Shown one piece after another: positions 15,915-28,312 of a DNA stretch of 64,000 nt (position 1 is its first letter; each line of letters opens with the position of its first letter). Location of the stretch: the NCBI GenBank assembly GCA_019359125.1, contig JAHHHY010000001.1:806001-870000 (forward strand). Reading direction: 5' to 3'. The stretch comes from Pleurocapsa minor GSE-CHR-MK 17-07R. GTDB taxonomy: Bacteria; Chloroflexota; Anaerolineae; Aggregatilineales; Phototrophicaceae. The notes under the pieces were generated by a model. The model was given only the letters and a program-made list of their open reading frames with translations, was not told the origin of the DNA and did not search any database. The translations under genes were made by a program, and so were the position numbers.

Positions 15915-17084
15915 ATGACGTCTTTGCTCATCACCAACGCGCAGCTCGTAACGCCTTTCGCGGGCATCGCCAACGGCTGGCTGCACTGCGACAATGGACG
16001 CATCCGCGCACTGGGATTTGATCCGGCCGTCATGCCAACTGCCGAGTCCATGCTGGATGCCGACGAATCATTGCTGCTGCCCGGATTCATCGACGTGCAT
16101 GTGCATGGCGGGGACGGCCACGAAGTGATGGATGCCCGCGCCGAAACGCTGCCCGCGCTGTCACGCTTTTATGCGCGGCACGGCGTGACCGGCTTTCTGG
16201 CCACCACCTGGACCGACACCTACGAACGCATCAAGGCCGCCCTGCTGATGTGTGCCTCAGCCATGCAGTCCGGCGAAGCACTGCCCGGCGCTGCGCTGCT
16301 GGGCGTACATCAGGAAGGGCCGTATATCAATGTCAGCAAAGTTGGCGCGCAGAATCCAGCCCATGTGCGCCCTGCCCCGCCTGACGAGGCGACTGAATTC
16401 CTGAACCTGAATGTCATTCGGCTGATGGCGCTGGCCCCGGAAATAGAGGGCAATCACTGGCTGATTGAAGAATGTGTCCGGCGAGGCGTGGTCGTCAGCG
16501 CAGCGCATACGGCGGCCAGCTATGACGACATGCTGAAAGCCATCGAGCGCGGCGTCACGCAGACCACGCACACGTTCAACGCGATGGTGGGCTTGCAGCA
16601 CCGCGAGCCGGGAACCGTGGGCGCGGCGATGGCGTGCGATGAACTGGTGTGCGAGCTGATCGCGGACAACATCCATGTGCATCCGGGCGCGATGCGGGCG
16701 CTGTACAAGGCCAAAGGCCCTGATGGCATCATCCTGATTTCAGACGCGATCCGCGCCGCCGGGTTGCCCGATGGAGATTATCCGATTGACGACCGCACTA
16801 TTACGGTGAAACATGGCGCCGTCCGCCTGCCCGATGGCACGCTGGCGGGCAGCATCCTCACCATGGAAAACGCATTGAAGAATTTCATCGCGGCCACTGG
16901 CGCACCGCTGGAGACTGTGTGGCAGACGAGCAGCCTGAATGCCGCACGCGCGCTGGGTATTGCTGGCCGAAAGGGCAGCCTGGAGCCCGGCCGCGATGCC
17001 GACCTGGTGCTGCTAAACGAGGATTTTGTGGTGCAGAAGACGCTGGTCGGCGGAAGCGTGGTTTATGATGCGGCTGTTTCGTAA
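15915..17084 (+). CDS. nagA: N-acetylglucosamine-6-phosphate deacetylase
   Basis: Deacetylates GlcNAc-6-P to GlcN-6-P in amino-sugar and wall recycling. From the ATG at 15915 (AAAGGCGG nine bases ahead) the product is 389 residues; an upstream in-frame start at 15861 is unlikely because it would lie inside the promoter region (TATACT at 15879-15884). Amidohydrolase motifs are all present: GFIDVHVHGGDGHEVMDA, HQEGPYINVSKVGAQNP, SAAHTAASYDDM, THTFNAMVGLQHREPG and LISDAIRAAGLPDGDY, then the closing GSLEPGRDADLVLL. The next gene overlaps its 3' end by about 20 bases. Confidence 0.94.
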   Translation: MTSLLITNAQLVTPFAGIANGWLHCDNGRIRALGFDPAVMPTAESMLDADESLLLPGFIDVHVHGGDGHEVMDARAETLPALSRFYARHGVTGFLATTWTDTYERIKAALLMCASAMQSGEALPGAALLGVHQEGPYINVSKVGAQNPAHVRPAPPDEATEFLNLNVIRLMALAPEIEGNHWLIEECVRRGVVVSAAHTAASYDDMLKAIERGVTQTTHTFNAMVGLQHREPGTVGAAMACDELVCELIADNIHVHPGAMRALYKAKGPDGIILISDAIRAAGLPDGDYPIDDRTITVKHGAVRLPDGTLAGSILTMENALKNFIAATGAPLETVWQTSSLNAARALGIAGRKGSLEPGRDADLVLLNEDFVVQKTLVGGSVVYDAAVS

Positions 17085-18501
17085 GGAAAAACGCCGTCGC
17101 GTCGCCATCATTGGCCTGGACTGCGCGGAACCCTCGCTGCTGTTTGAGCATTATGCTGGCCACCTGCCCACGTTCGACCGTCTGCGGACACAAGGCGTTT
17201 CGGGCAGGCTGGAAAGCGTGATTCCCGCCATCACTGTGCCGGCGTGGTCGTGCATGATGAGCGGGCAGGACCCCGGCGCGCTGGGCATTTACGGCTTCCG
17301 CAACCGGGCCGACCACAGCTACGGCGGCCTGAAAACCAGCAACGGGGACGCCGTGCTGGAGCCGCGCCTGTGGGACATCCTGTCGCACTACGGCAAAACC
17401 AGCATCGCGCTGAATGTGCCGGGCACCTATCCGGTGCGCCCGCTGAATGGCAAAATGCTCGGCTGTTTCCTCACCCCACCCGGCGCGCACGACTACGCCT
17501 ATCCCCTAGCCTTTCAGCATGAGATCGAGGCGTATCTAGGGGCACATCAACTGAACGAGTATCCGTTTGATGTGAAGGAATTCCGCACCGATGACAAATC
17601 CGGGCTGGCCGAATCCATCGGCGCGATGACGCGTGTCCATTTTGATATCGCGCAACTGGCGACGTCCGGTAATGACTGGGACCTGTTTGTCAGCGTGGAA
17701 ATCGGGCTGGACCGCATGCATCACGCGTTCTGGCGGCACATGGACGAGCTGCATCGCGACTACGTCCCCGATTCGCCGCTGGCCTCGGCCATTCTGGACT
17801 ACTATCGCGTGCTGGATACGCGCATTGGTCAGTTGATCGCATCGTTCGACAAAGACACGATCGTGTGGATTGTCAGCGACCACGGCGCGCGCAGGATGGA
17901 CGGCGGCATCGCCATCAATGAATGGCTGATCGCCAATGGCTATCTGGCGCTGAAAGGTGATATTCCCACCCAGCAGACGCGCCTGGCGCCTGACATGATT
18001 GACTGGTCGCGCACGACAGCGTGGGGCGAAGGCGGTTACTTTGGGAGACTATTCCTGAATATCCACGGACGCGAGCCACAGGGCATCGTCGCGCCGGAAG
18101 CTGTGCCCGCCCTGCTGGCAGAGATCGAGGCGCGGTTCAGCGCGCTGGGCGACGAGGACGGGAACCATATTGGCACGCGCTGCTTCCGACCGGAAGACGT
18201 GTATCCAGTCGTGAACGGCATCGCGCCGGACCTGATGGTGTATTTCGGGGATCTGGCCTGGCGCAGCATCGGCACGATTGGCTGGGGACGGGTGCACGTG
18301 CGCGAAAACGACACCGGCCCCGATGACGCCAATCATGCCCAGCACGGCCTGTTCATCGTGCATGACCCGCAGCTTCCGGAAAACCTGCGCGGCAGGCAGA
18401 TTGATAATGCGCATCTGCTCCAGGTGGCGCCGACGGTGCTGCATCAGCTAGGCATCGACATCCCGAAAGCCATGACACGCCAGCCTCTGCCGCTTCGCTG
18501 A
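17065..18501 (+). CDS. alkaline-phosphatase-superfamily phosphodiesterase/nucleotide pyrophosphatase
   Basis: About 478 residues; the start ATG at 17065 has GGAAG eight bases upstream and overlaps nagA. The fold is shown by RRVAIIGLDCAEPSLLFEHY (metal Asp), AITVPAWSCMMSGQDPGALGIYGF, where Ser/Thr near VPAWS is the nucleophile region, GLDRMHHAFWRHMDE (metal D/H), and WIVSDHGARRMDGGIAINEWL (metal DHG). These are typical of type I phosphodiesterase/nucleotide pyrophosphatases. No signal peptide is visible, so it is probably cytoplasmic. Substrate unknown; coupling with nagA hints at a phosphorylated sugar or nucleotide-sugar. Confidence 0.87.
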   Translation: MMRLFRKEKRRRVAIIGLDCAEPSLLFEHYAGHLPTFDRLRTQGVSGRLESVIPAITVPAWSCMMSGQDPGALGIYGFRNRADHSYGGLKTSNGDAVLEPRLWDILSHYGKTSIALNVPGTYPVRPLNGKMLGCFLTPPGAHDYAYPLAFQHEIEAYLGAHQLNEYPFDVKEFRTDDKSGLAESIGAMTRVHFDIAQLATSGNDWDLFVSVEIGLDRMHHAFWRHMDELHRDYVPDSPLASAILDYYRVLDTRIGQLIASFDKDTIVWIVSDHGARRMDGGIAINEWLIANGYLALKGDIPTQQTRLAPDMIDWSRTTAWGEGGYFGRLFLNIHGREPQGIVAPEAVPALLAEIEARFSALGDEDGNHIGTRCFRPEDVYPVVNGIAPDLMVYFGDLAWRSIGTIGWGRVHVRENDTGPDDANHAQHGLFIVHDPQLPENLRGRQIDNAHLLQVAPTVLHQLGIDIPKAMTRQPLPLR

Positions 18502-18520
18502 TGCGCGGGCAGAGGCTGGC
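18479..18520. terminator. 13-bp hairpin between convergent genes
   Basis: GCCAGCCTCTGCC (18479-18491) and GGCAGAGGCTGGC (18508-18520) are perfect inverted repeats around the stop codon at 18499-18501. There is no T-run, so it is a transcription block or mRNA end stabiliser rather than a classical intrinsic terminator. It separates the plus-strand phosphodiesterase gene from the convergent carB. Confidence 0.5.
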
Positions 18521-18542
18521 AGTCGGGTGAATAAGTGCTGCG

Positions 18543-21740
<3,198 letters not shown>

Positions 21741-21759
21741 GTTGTGTAATATTCCTTCA

Positions 21760-22692
21760 TTATTCCTGTGGATGACGAAGATCTACCGTTACTTCAAATA
21801 CACCGCTGTTATCAGCGTATGCACCTTTAGAATCATTGATTGCTAAGTGCAGAAATCCACTGCTATGCACAATTTGCCTATGGTTTAGACCTATGAAAAA
21901 CCCATTATCTGGCCCCTCATCACCAATCCAACCGAACAGACTCCCAATTACGCCAATTGACTGGTTTGGAAACGCCGGGTGGCCTTTAACGGAAAAGGCT
22001 TCTGGGTGTTGAAAATACTGAACCACATCTGGCGGCAAATCCAAGTATCGACCATCTGGTTGCATAAAAGTTTGACCCGAATCAATCGTTATTCTTCCGC
22101 TGGCATGAATACTTATTTCATCCCCACGAATTAAAAAAATACCCGTATTACATACAGATCGATTGATATGCGTCGGTTCAATATGCGATGAGACTTCCAT
22201 GTTGATTCGAAGACAATTATGTTCAATCGGCTTAACGTTACGAGACTTCCAGATCGAAGTAGGTGGAGCAGCGTCTTGTGATGAAGGCTCAAAGATGCTT
22301 GCAATAATTTCCACAATGTCTTTGGCCGATGGCTGAAAATCGCTGATTTCTATGGTCTGAAAAGAGCTTGCAATGACTGGTGGAACTACAGCATTTCGGA
22401 TTTTTAATGGAACTATATGTTTGCCTCTCAACCATGCCTCAGTAAGTTCCATGCGACAATAAATGGATTCGATCGCTTCCCGTGATATGAGATAGATAAA
22501 CGTATCACGCGACGCAATTTGTCGTACGATCTCATTCCACCACTTTTGTCCGCCAATCAGTTCTTTGTCAAACCAAACACCTTGTTCGGAATAAAGACGC
22601 CGCAAGAGGCTTGCTATCTGCTCAACTATTGGCCGATCTGCACTCTTATAACTGATAAAGATCTTGGACGAGCGGCGTCCTTTTCCAGCCAT
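21760..22692 (-). CDS. TIR-domain protein with a LecA-like lectin-fold C-terminus
   Basis: About 310 residues; ATG at 22692 has GGGAG at a better distance than the ATG at 22701. Residues 8-135 form a TIR domain: [37 protein letters not shown] and [10 protein letters not shown], where Glu in MELTEAW is in the place of the catalytic NADase Glu. Residues about 185-310 look like the PA-IL/LecA galactose-lectin fold: [17 protein letters not shown], a central FFIGLNH strand, and [20 protein letters not shown], which parallels the LecA calcium/sugar loop NDVPGTYGNNSG. The base composition is clearly more AT-rich than the flanking car genes, suggesting transfer. It sits 31-40 bases after carA and 19 bases before carB in the same direction. 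TIR proteins are often NAD-depleting antiphage effectors; that role here is inference. Confidence 0.78.
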   Translation of the reverse strand: MAGKGRRSSKIFISYKSADRPIVEQIASLLRRLYSEQGVWFDKELIGGQKWWNEIVRQIASRDTFIYLISREAIESIYCRMELTEAWLRGKHIVPLKIRNAVVPPVIASSFQTIEISDFQPSAKDIVEIIASIFEPSSQDAAPPTSIWKSRNVKPIEHNCLRINMEVSSHIEPTHINRSVCNTGIFLIRGDEISIHASGRITIDSGQTFMQPDGRYLDLPPDVVQYFQHPEAFSVKGHPAFPNQSIGVIGSLFGWIGDEGPDNGFFIGLNHRQIVHSSGFLHLAINDSKGAYADNSGVFEVTVDLRHPQE

Positions 22693-22732
22693 ATGCTTCA
22701 TTGCTCCCAGTTTGTCTGATGTTAGATTCTCT

Positions 22733-23872
22733 CTACTCTAACAGTTTAGCCGAGAAACTCTTTTTAACCCGGCTGACAAATTCATCGAACAGATACAGTG
22801 AGTCGTGTGGGCCGGGCGAGGCCTCCGGGTGGTACTGCACGCTGAACGCGCCCAGCCCCTCGTGGCGCAGGCCCTCGATCGTGTTGTCGTTCAGGTTAAT
22901 GTGCGTAATTTCCGCGCCCTGCAAATTGCTGTCGGCGGTCACGGCGAAGCCATGATTGTGCGAGCTGATTTCCACTTCACCCGTCAATAGATTTTTGACC
23001 GGCTGATTGCCCCCGCGATGGCCGAAGCGCATTTTTTCGGTCTTGCCACCCAGCGCCAGCGCGAGAATCTGATGTCCGAGGCAGATGCCAAAGACCGGCA
23101 CCTTGCCCAGCAACTGCTGCGTATTGGTAATCATGCCCGTCACTGCGGCCGGATCGCCCGGCCCATTGCTGAGGAAAATCCCCTGAGGCTTCATCTTGAG
23201 CACTTCTTTGGCGGGGGTGGATGCCGGCACGACCGTCACGCGCAGGCCGCGGTCGGTCAGCATCTTGAGGATATTGCGCTTGATGCCGGTGTCGTAGGCC
23301 ACCACCAGCGGGCCCGCCGGGTCATAAGCATGGGTGCGATACCAGGCCGGGTCGCTGGCCTGTGTCCAGTGATACGGCTCCGGGCAGGTTACCTCATCCA
23401 CCAGGTTCGCGCCAGACATATCCGGGGCGGAACGCGCCAGCTTCACCAGCGCGGTCGTGTCATGGGCGGCTTCGCCGTGGGCGATGGCGGCGCGCATCAC
23501 GCCGCGCGTGCGCAGATGGCGCACCAGCATGCGGGTGGTCACTTCCGACAGGCCAATCACGCCCTGTTCGCGCAGATAGCCATCCAGATCGAGCTGGCTA
23601 CGCCAGTTGCTGACCACCGGGCTAAGCGAACGCACCACAAAGCCAGACACCCACACGCGGTCGGACTCCACGTCTTCCGGGTTGATGCCGGTATTGCCCA
23701 CATGGGGCACGGTCATCACCACGATCTGGCGGTGATAGCTGGGGTCGGTCAGGATTTCCTGATACCCGGTCATCGAGGTATTAAACACGACTTCACCCGT
23801 TTGCACGCCGGTGGCGCCAAACCCCTCTCCGGTGAAGATCATGCCGTCTTCAAGCGCAAGTGCTGCCTGCAT
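22733..23872 (-). CDS. carA: carbamoyl-phosphate synthase small (glutaminase) subunit
   Basis: Hydrolyses glutamine and passes ammonia to CarB. 379 residues: N-terminal domain starting ALALEDGMIFTGEGFGATG with the conserved GYQEILTDPSYHRQIVV, then a class I glutamine amidotransferase with catalytic Cys in VFGICLGHQILALALGG, the conserved KMRFGHRGGNQPVK and the His-Glu pair in VQYHPEASPGPHDS. AAAGGGA lies five bases before the ATG. It lies 185 bases after argJ, a gap holding a palindromic repeat, and is followed by the TIR gene. Confidence 0.97.
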   Translation of the reverse strand: MQAALALEDGMIFTGEGFGATGVQTGEVVFNTSMTGYQEILTDPSYHRQIVVMTVPHVGNTGINPEDVESDRVWVSGFVVRSLSPVVSNWRSQLDLDGYLREQGVIGLSEVTTRMLVRHLRTRGVMRAAIAHGEAAHDTTALVKLARSAPDMSGANLVDEVTCPEPYHWTQASDPAWYRTHAYDPAGPLVVAYDTGIKRNILKMLTDRGLRVTVVPASTPAKEVLKMKPQGIFLSNGPGDPAAVTGMITNTQQLLGKVPVFGICLGHQILALALGGKTEKMRFGHRGGNQPVKNLLTGEVEISSHNHGFAVTADSNLQGAEITHINLNDNTIEGLRHEGLGAFSVQYHPEASPGPHDSLYLFDEFVSRVKKSFSAKLLE

Positions 23873-23945
23873 TATGTCCCTTTCAGAAGCGAGGCCGGTG
23901 CCCCACTGTGTTGGTAGGTATCTCGATTTCGGATCTTTCGTGCCA

Positions 23946-24027
23946 CCTCACCCCGTTTCGCTCCGCTCAACCGCCCCTCTCCACGTTGTGGAGAGGGGCA
24001 AAAACCCGTCAGGGTTTTGGGGTGAGG
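23946..24027. repeat. REP-like composite palindrome between argJ and carA
   Basis: Three nested hairpins: outer arms CCTCACCCC (23946-23954) and GGGGTGAGG (24019-24027); an inner stem GCCCCTCTCCAC/GTGGAGAGGGGC (23973-23999) with a three-base loop; and AAAACCC/GGGTTTT (24001-24018). Elements of this CCTCACCCC...GGAGAGGGG...GGGGTGAGG style are, to my knowledge, dispersed in intergenic regions of several Chloroflexota genomes, so this is probably one copy of an interspersed repeat. Only one copy is in this window. Confidence 0.7.
24000..24018 (-). terminator. possible intrinsic terminator after argJ
   Basis: On the minus strand AAAACCC-TGAC-GGGTTTTT forms a seven-base stem with a tetraloop ending in five T residues, 40 bases after the argJ stop. 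It is part of the palindromic repeat. If active it would reduce readthrough from argCBDJ into carA. Confidence 0.45.
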
Positions 24028-24057
24028 TTGTATTCAGGCAGAGGGTGTCACGCCCCT

Positions 24058-25281
24058 CTAGCTGCGATAACTGCCGTTGATCGATACATAATCGTGGCTG
24101 AGGTCGCATGTGTAAACAATCGCACTGCCGGGGCCGCTGCCCACGGCCAGCGTGACGGTGACCTCGCTGGCCTTGACGATTTCTGTCGCCGTCGCCTCGT
24201 TGTAGGCGGTCGGCATGCCGTTTTCAAACAGCAGCAGACTATCCTCCGCCCCGGGCGCCAGGCCCGCCGCCATCGTCAGCGTGACCGCGTCCGGGTCAAA
24301 CGGCACATTGGCACGCCCGGCAGCGGCAACGATGCGCCCCCAGTTGGCATCACCGCCATAAAATGCTGTCTTGACCAGCGGAGAAGTCGCGATCGTGTTG
24401 GCGATCACTTTGGCGCTGGCATCATCCGCCGCGCCGGTCACCTCCAGCGAAATAAACTTGGTAGCGCCTTCGCCATCGCGCACAATCGCCATCGCCAGGC
24501 TCAGCGCGACGGCACGGAAGGCCTCGTCAAATTGCCTGGCGTGGTTCGGATGCACCGCGATGCCCGACGCGCCGTTGGCCAGCAGGATGACCGTGTCATT
24601 GGTGCTCATGTCGCCATCGACGACGATGCGGTTGAAGCTAATGTCGTTGGCGGCCTTGAGCGCATCGGACGCCTGCGCCGGGGTCAGCACCGCATCTGTG
24701 ACGATCACGCCCAGCATGGTCGCCATGTTCGGGGCGATCATGCCCGACCCTTTGGTGATACCCGCGATCGTAATCACACCTTCGGGCGTCTCGATGCGCG
24801 CGCTGGCAGACTTCGGACGCGTGTCAGTGGTCATGATGCCGCGCGCAGCTGCGGCCCAGTCATCGCCCAGCGCATTCACGGCCAGATTGATGCCATGTGC
24901 GATCTTGTCCATTTGCAGATGCGTGCCGATCACACCGGTGCTCATCACCAGCACGCTCGACTCCGAGATGCCGAGGGCATCGGCCGTCAGGCGCGACATT
25001 TCGCGGGCATTGGCCAGCCCCTGCTCACCCGTGCAGGCATTGGCGCAGCGGGTATTCACCGTCACGGCGCGGATATCCCCCGCGCTCTCAGCCATGCGCT
25101 CCATGTCCAGCAGCACCGGTGCGGCCTTCATCAGGTTGGTGGTGAATACGGCGGCAGCAGCGCACGGCCTGTCGCTCACGATCAGCGACATATCTTCGGC
25201 CCCGCTGGCCTTCAGCCCGGCAGCCACACCCGCGACACGAAATCCGGCCACCTGTTCAATCGTCTGCGAAACATTCGTCAC
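24058..25281 (-). CDS. argJ: glutamate N-acetyltransferase / amino-acid acetyltransferase
   Basis: Transfers acetyl from N-acetylornithine to glutamate, closing the cyclic arginine pathway. 407 residues; the autocleavage site is in GSGMIAPNMATMLGVIVTDA near residue 180-200, with Thr of ATMLG as the nucleophile. Also seen: SDRPCAAAAVFTTNLMKAAPV, VNTRCANACTGEQGLANA and the closing CDLSHDYVSINGSYRS. The GTG/ATG start overlaps argD by four bases. Presence of argJ and absence of argE nearby supports the recycling route. Confidence 0.97.
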   Translation of the reverse strand: MTNVSQTIEQVAGFRVAGVAAGLKASGAEDMSLIVSDRPCAAAAVFTTNLMKAAPVLLDMERMAESAGDIRAVTVNTRCANACTGEQGLANAREMSRLTADALGISESSVLVMSTGVIGTHLQMDKIAHGINLAVNALGDDWAAAARGIMTTDTRPKSASARIETPEGVITIAGITKGSGMIAPNMATMLGVIVTDAVLTPAQASDALKAANDISFNRIVVDGDMSTNDTVILLANGASGIAVHPNHARQFDEAFRAVALSLAMAIVRDGEGATKFISLEVTGAADDASAKVIANTIATSPLVKTAFYGGDANWGRIVAAAGRANVPFDPDAVTLTMAAGLAPGAEDSLLLFENGMPTAYNEATATEIVKASEVTVTLAVGSGPGSAIVYTCDLSHDYVSINGSYRS

Positions 25282-26480
25282 GGCTTTTCCCCCATCCCTG
25301 CCAGGATTATCGTCAGTTTTTCAACCAGTTCGTCGACCTCAGGCTTGCCAATTGTCAGCGGCGGCACAAACCGGATCACGTTCGGCCCGGCGTTCACCAT
25401 CAGCAGGCCATGCTGATAGCCTGCCTCGATGACCGGCCCAACGTCCACGTTTAGCTCCATGCCCACCATCAGGCCGCGACCGCGCACTTCGACCACCAGC
25501 GGACTGTTGATTTCGCTCAGGCGCTCCTGCAAATACTCACCCGTCTCGCGCACGTGCGCCAGGAAGGCGGGTTCGCTCACGCGGTCGAGCACATATTTCG
25601 CCACGCCTGTGATGAAAGGCCCGCCGCCAAACGTCGTGCCATGGTCGCCAGGCTGAATATGCGCGGCCACTTTTTCGGTCGTCAGGATCGCACCAATCGG
25701 CATGCCACCCGCCAGCGGCTTGGCCAGCGTCATGATGTCCGGATTTACGCCGCTTGGCTCATTCGACCACAGCGTGCCGGTGCGCCCCATGCCACACTGC
25801 ACCTCGTCAAATACCAGCAGCGCCCCCACGGCATCACACTTCCCCCGCAGAAACTGAAGGAATTCATCCGTCGCCGGGTGAATGCCGCCTTCGCCCTGCA
25901 CCGGCTCGATGAATACCGCGCACGTGCGCTCGGTAATGGCCGCATCCGCCGACGCGATATCGTTATATTCCGCGATCACCACATCGCTCATCAGCGGGCG
26001 AAACGGCACCTGATACTTGTCTTTCGGCGTCATCGCCAGCGAGCCCATCGTGCGGCCGTGGAACGCGTGGCTGAACGCGACAATCTGCGTCTTGTCCGGC
26101 GCGCCAGAGTCATAGGCGACTTTGCGCGCAAACTTGATCGCGCCTTCGTTGGCCTCGGTGCCGCTGTTGCTGAAAAATACGCGGTCGGCAAACGATTTTT
26201 CCACCAGGGCGGCGGCCAGTTCTGCCTGTGGCGCGGTGTAATACAGGTTGCTGGTATGAATCAGCCCTATGCTGGCTTTCTGGATGGCGGCCTGCAAACC
26301 GGCATCGTTATAGCCCAGCGCATTGACCGCGATACCCGCCACCCAGTCGGTGTAGGCCTTGCCCGATTCGTCGTACAGTGTCACGCCATCGCCATGCGTC
26401 AGCACAAATGGCGGACGCTTGTAGGTCTGCACGAGATTGTCATTTTCCAGCTCGATAATCGATTGTGCTGTGTTCACCAC
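25278..26480 (-). CDS. argD: acetylornithine aminotransferase
   Basis: PLP class III transaminase converting N-acetylglutamate semialdehyde to N-acetylornithine. 400 residues: DGVTLYDESGKAYTDWVAGIAVNALGYN at the start, FSNSGTEANEGAIKFARK near 98-115, FSHAFHGRTMGSLAMTPK, VFDEVQCGMGRTG near 225, and the Schiff-base Lys in IMTLAKPLAGGMPIGAI. It overlaps argJ by four bases and lies 45 bases after argB. Gene order makes ArgD more likely than other class III aminotransferases. Confidence 0.95.
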   Translation of the reverse strand: MVNTAQSIIELENDNLVQTYKRPPFVLTHGDGVTLYDESGKAYTDWVAGIAVNALGYNDAGLQAAIQKASIGLIHTSNLYYTAPQAELAAALVEKSFADRVFFSNSGTEANEGAIKFARKVAYDSGAPDKTQIVAFSHAFHGRTMGSLAMTPKDKYQVPFRPLMSDVVIAEYNDIASADAAITERTCAVFIEPVQGEGGIHPATDEFLQFLRGKCDAVGALLVFDEVQCGMGRTGTLWSNEPSGVNPDIMTLAKPLAGGMPIGAILTTEKVAAHIQPGDHGTTFGGGPFITGVAKYVLDRVSEPAFLAHVRETGEYLQERLSEINSPLVVEVRGRGLMVGMELNVDVGPVIEAGYQHGLLMVNAGPNVIRFVPPLTIGKPEVDELVEKLTIILAGMGEKP

Positions 26481-26525
26481 GTGTGCTCTGCCCTTCCCTC
26501 AAACATCCGTCGTCAAAACGCATCT

Positions 26526-27290
26526 TCAGCTGTGAAATACTGTGCCTGTGCCCGCTTCCAGGCCGGCCAGATTGGTGATGACCGCCTGGTTGACGCCATC
26601 CTGCAGCGCGCGCAGCGCCGTCGTCACTTTGGGGATCATGCCCCCGAAAATTGTCCCGTCAGCAATCATAGATTCCACCTGCGCAGGCGTCAGAGAAGGC
26701 AGCAGCGCGCCATCCTTCAGCACGCCGGGCACGTTCGACAGAAACACGATGCGATCGGCATCCAACGCGGCGGCCAGCGCGCCAGCCACGATATCCGCAT
26801 TGACGTTGAAATTATGCGCTGTTCCTCCGCAGATGGGCGCGACCACCGGCACCACGCCCAGGCCCAGCAGGTCCGTCAGGATGCTGGCATCGACCGACTC
26901 AATCTCGCCGGTGAAGCCCATATCCTGGCCATCAACCGTGATCGTGCGCGCACGCGCCAGGCCCGCATCCACACCGCTGAGGCCGAGCGCCCGTACGCCT
27001 GCATTCAGCAGCGTGCGCACCAGTCGCTTGTTCACGGCGCCGGCCAGTACCATCTCCACCAGTTGCAGCGAGTCGGCATCGGTCACGCGGATGCCCTGCA
27101 CATAGCGCGGCTGAATACCCATGCGCTCCTGAAGCTGGGAAATCTCTTTGCCACCGCCGTGCACGATGACGGCGGGCACCGACAGCGCCTTGACCACGCT
27201 GGCAAACTGTGTCAGCACGGCTTCATCGTCCAACTCGTGCCCGCTGATCTTGATAAGAATCGGAGAGGTCATCGGTTGTGCATCCCTCAC
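26526..27290 (-). CDS. argB: acetylglutamate kinase
   Basis: Phosphorylates N-acetylglutamate, the second step to ornithine. 254 residues from the GTG at 27290, which overlaps the argC stop as GTGA; an ATG at 27272 giving 248 residues is equally plausible. Motifs of the amino-acid kinase fold: ILIKISGHELDDEAV, VIVHGGGKEISQLQERMG near 42-60, LVRTLLNAGVRALGLSGVDAG and IPKVTTALRALQDGVNQAVIT. The short length and lack of an N-terminal helix resemble the arginine-insensitive dimeric type rather than the arginine-inhibited hexameric type, which would leave control to gene expression. Confidence 0.96.
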   Translation of the reverse strand: MRDAQPMTSPILIKISGHELDDEAVLTQFASVVKALSVPAVIVHGGGKEISQLQERMGIQPRYVQGIRVTDADSLQLVEMVLAGAVNKRLVRTLLNAGVRALGLSGVDAGLARARTITVDGQDMGFTGEIESVDASILTDLLGLGVVPVVAPICGGTAHNFNVNADIVAGALAAALDADRIVFLSNVPGVLKDGALLPSLTPAQVESMIADGTIFGGMIPKVTTALRALQDGVNQAVITNLAGLEAGTGTVFHS

Positions 27291-28297
27291 AGCAGCGCCG
27301 TAAATTCAGGCAGGCCCAGCATAATGTTCATGCACTGCACCGCCTGGCCGCTGGCGCCCTTGCGCAGATTGTCGGTCACGCTGGTGATATGCAGGTATTC
27401 CGGCGTAATCGGCGTCAGGCTGATCGCTGCGCCATTGCTCCGCACCACGTGCTTCAGCGTGGCCTGCTGGCCTTTCGGCAGCACTTTCACCAGCGGCTCG
27501 GCCTGATACGTCTCGGCATACAGCGCCTGTGCCTCAAAGGCATCAACGCCTTCCTTCAGCGTGACGTAAATGCTGCTCATCAGCCCGCGATCAACCGGCA
27601 GCAGATGTGGCGTGAAAATCAGCATGCCCGCGTGCGCGTCCAGCTTGTGGATTTCCTGTTCGATTTCGCCTACGTGACGATGTACACGGCCGGGATTATA
27701 TGGGGAAAAATTGCTGTACACCTCGACAAACTGGAGGTTGGGCTTCGGCTCGCGCCCGGCACCGGACACGCCCGACTTGGCATCGACGATGATCGGCGCG
27801 CCGGGCTTCAGCCAGCCAGCCTTCAGCAGCGGCATCAGGCCCAGGATCGTCGTGGTGGGATAGCAGCCCGGCGCTGCAATGGCCGGCACGCCTGCCAGCT
27901 TTTCACGGTTAATCTCAGGCAGGCCATACGGGGTATCGAGCAGCTCCGGAAACGGATGGTCGTGCTCATACCATTTCTTGTAGCTTTCGGCCGTATCCAG
28001 CCGCAGGTCCGCCGACAGGTCGATCACGCGCACGCCTGCCTCAAGACACTGCTTGGCCATCTTCGCGCTCACGCCGTGCGGCAGCGCCAGGAACGCCACA
28101 TCCAGCTCGATCAGGTCCGCCTTGTCCGGAGTGACATAGGACAGGCCGTCTGCGAACGGGACGGGCTGACCCGCGTAGGTACTGGAAGTCGCAAATACGA
28201 TTTCCACCGCCGGATGCCGCGAGAGAATTTCCACCAGGTCCTGCCCCGCGTAGCCAGACCCGCCGTATACCCCAACTCTGTACTGCACCTGTGTCAT
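27287..28297 (-). CDS. argC: N-acetyl-gamma-glutamyl-phosphate reductase
   Basis: NADPH reduction of acetylglutamyl phosphate to the semialdehyde. 336 residues: GVYGGSGYAGQDLVEILSRHP at 8-28 (nucleotide-binding), VAFLALPHGVSAKMA, the catalytic Cys in APGCYPTTTILGLMPLL near 145 and FTPHLLPVDRGLMSSIYV. The ATG at 28297 follows GGAAGGT by seven bases and lies only 15 bases after the U-tract of a strong terminator, the attenuator described separately. First gene of argCBDJ. Confidence 0.97.
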   Translation of the reverse strand: MTQVQYRVGVYGGSGYAGQDLVEILSRHPAVEIVFATSSTYAGQPVPFADGLSYVTPDKADLIELDVAFLALPHGVSAKMAKQCLEAGVRVIDLSADLRLDTAESYKKWYEHDHPFPELLDTPYGLPEINREKLAGVPAIAAPGCYPTTTILGLMPLLKAGWLKPGAPIIVDAKSGVSGAGREPKPNLQFVEVYSNFSPYNPGRVHRHVGEIEQEIHKLDAHAGMLIFTPHLLPVDRGLMSSIYVTLKEGVDAFEAQALYAETYQAEPLVKVLPKGQQATLKHVVRSNGAAISLTPITPEYLHITSVTDNLRKGASGQAVQCMNIMLGLPEFTALL

Positions 28298-28312
28298 TGA
28301 CCATACCTTCCG

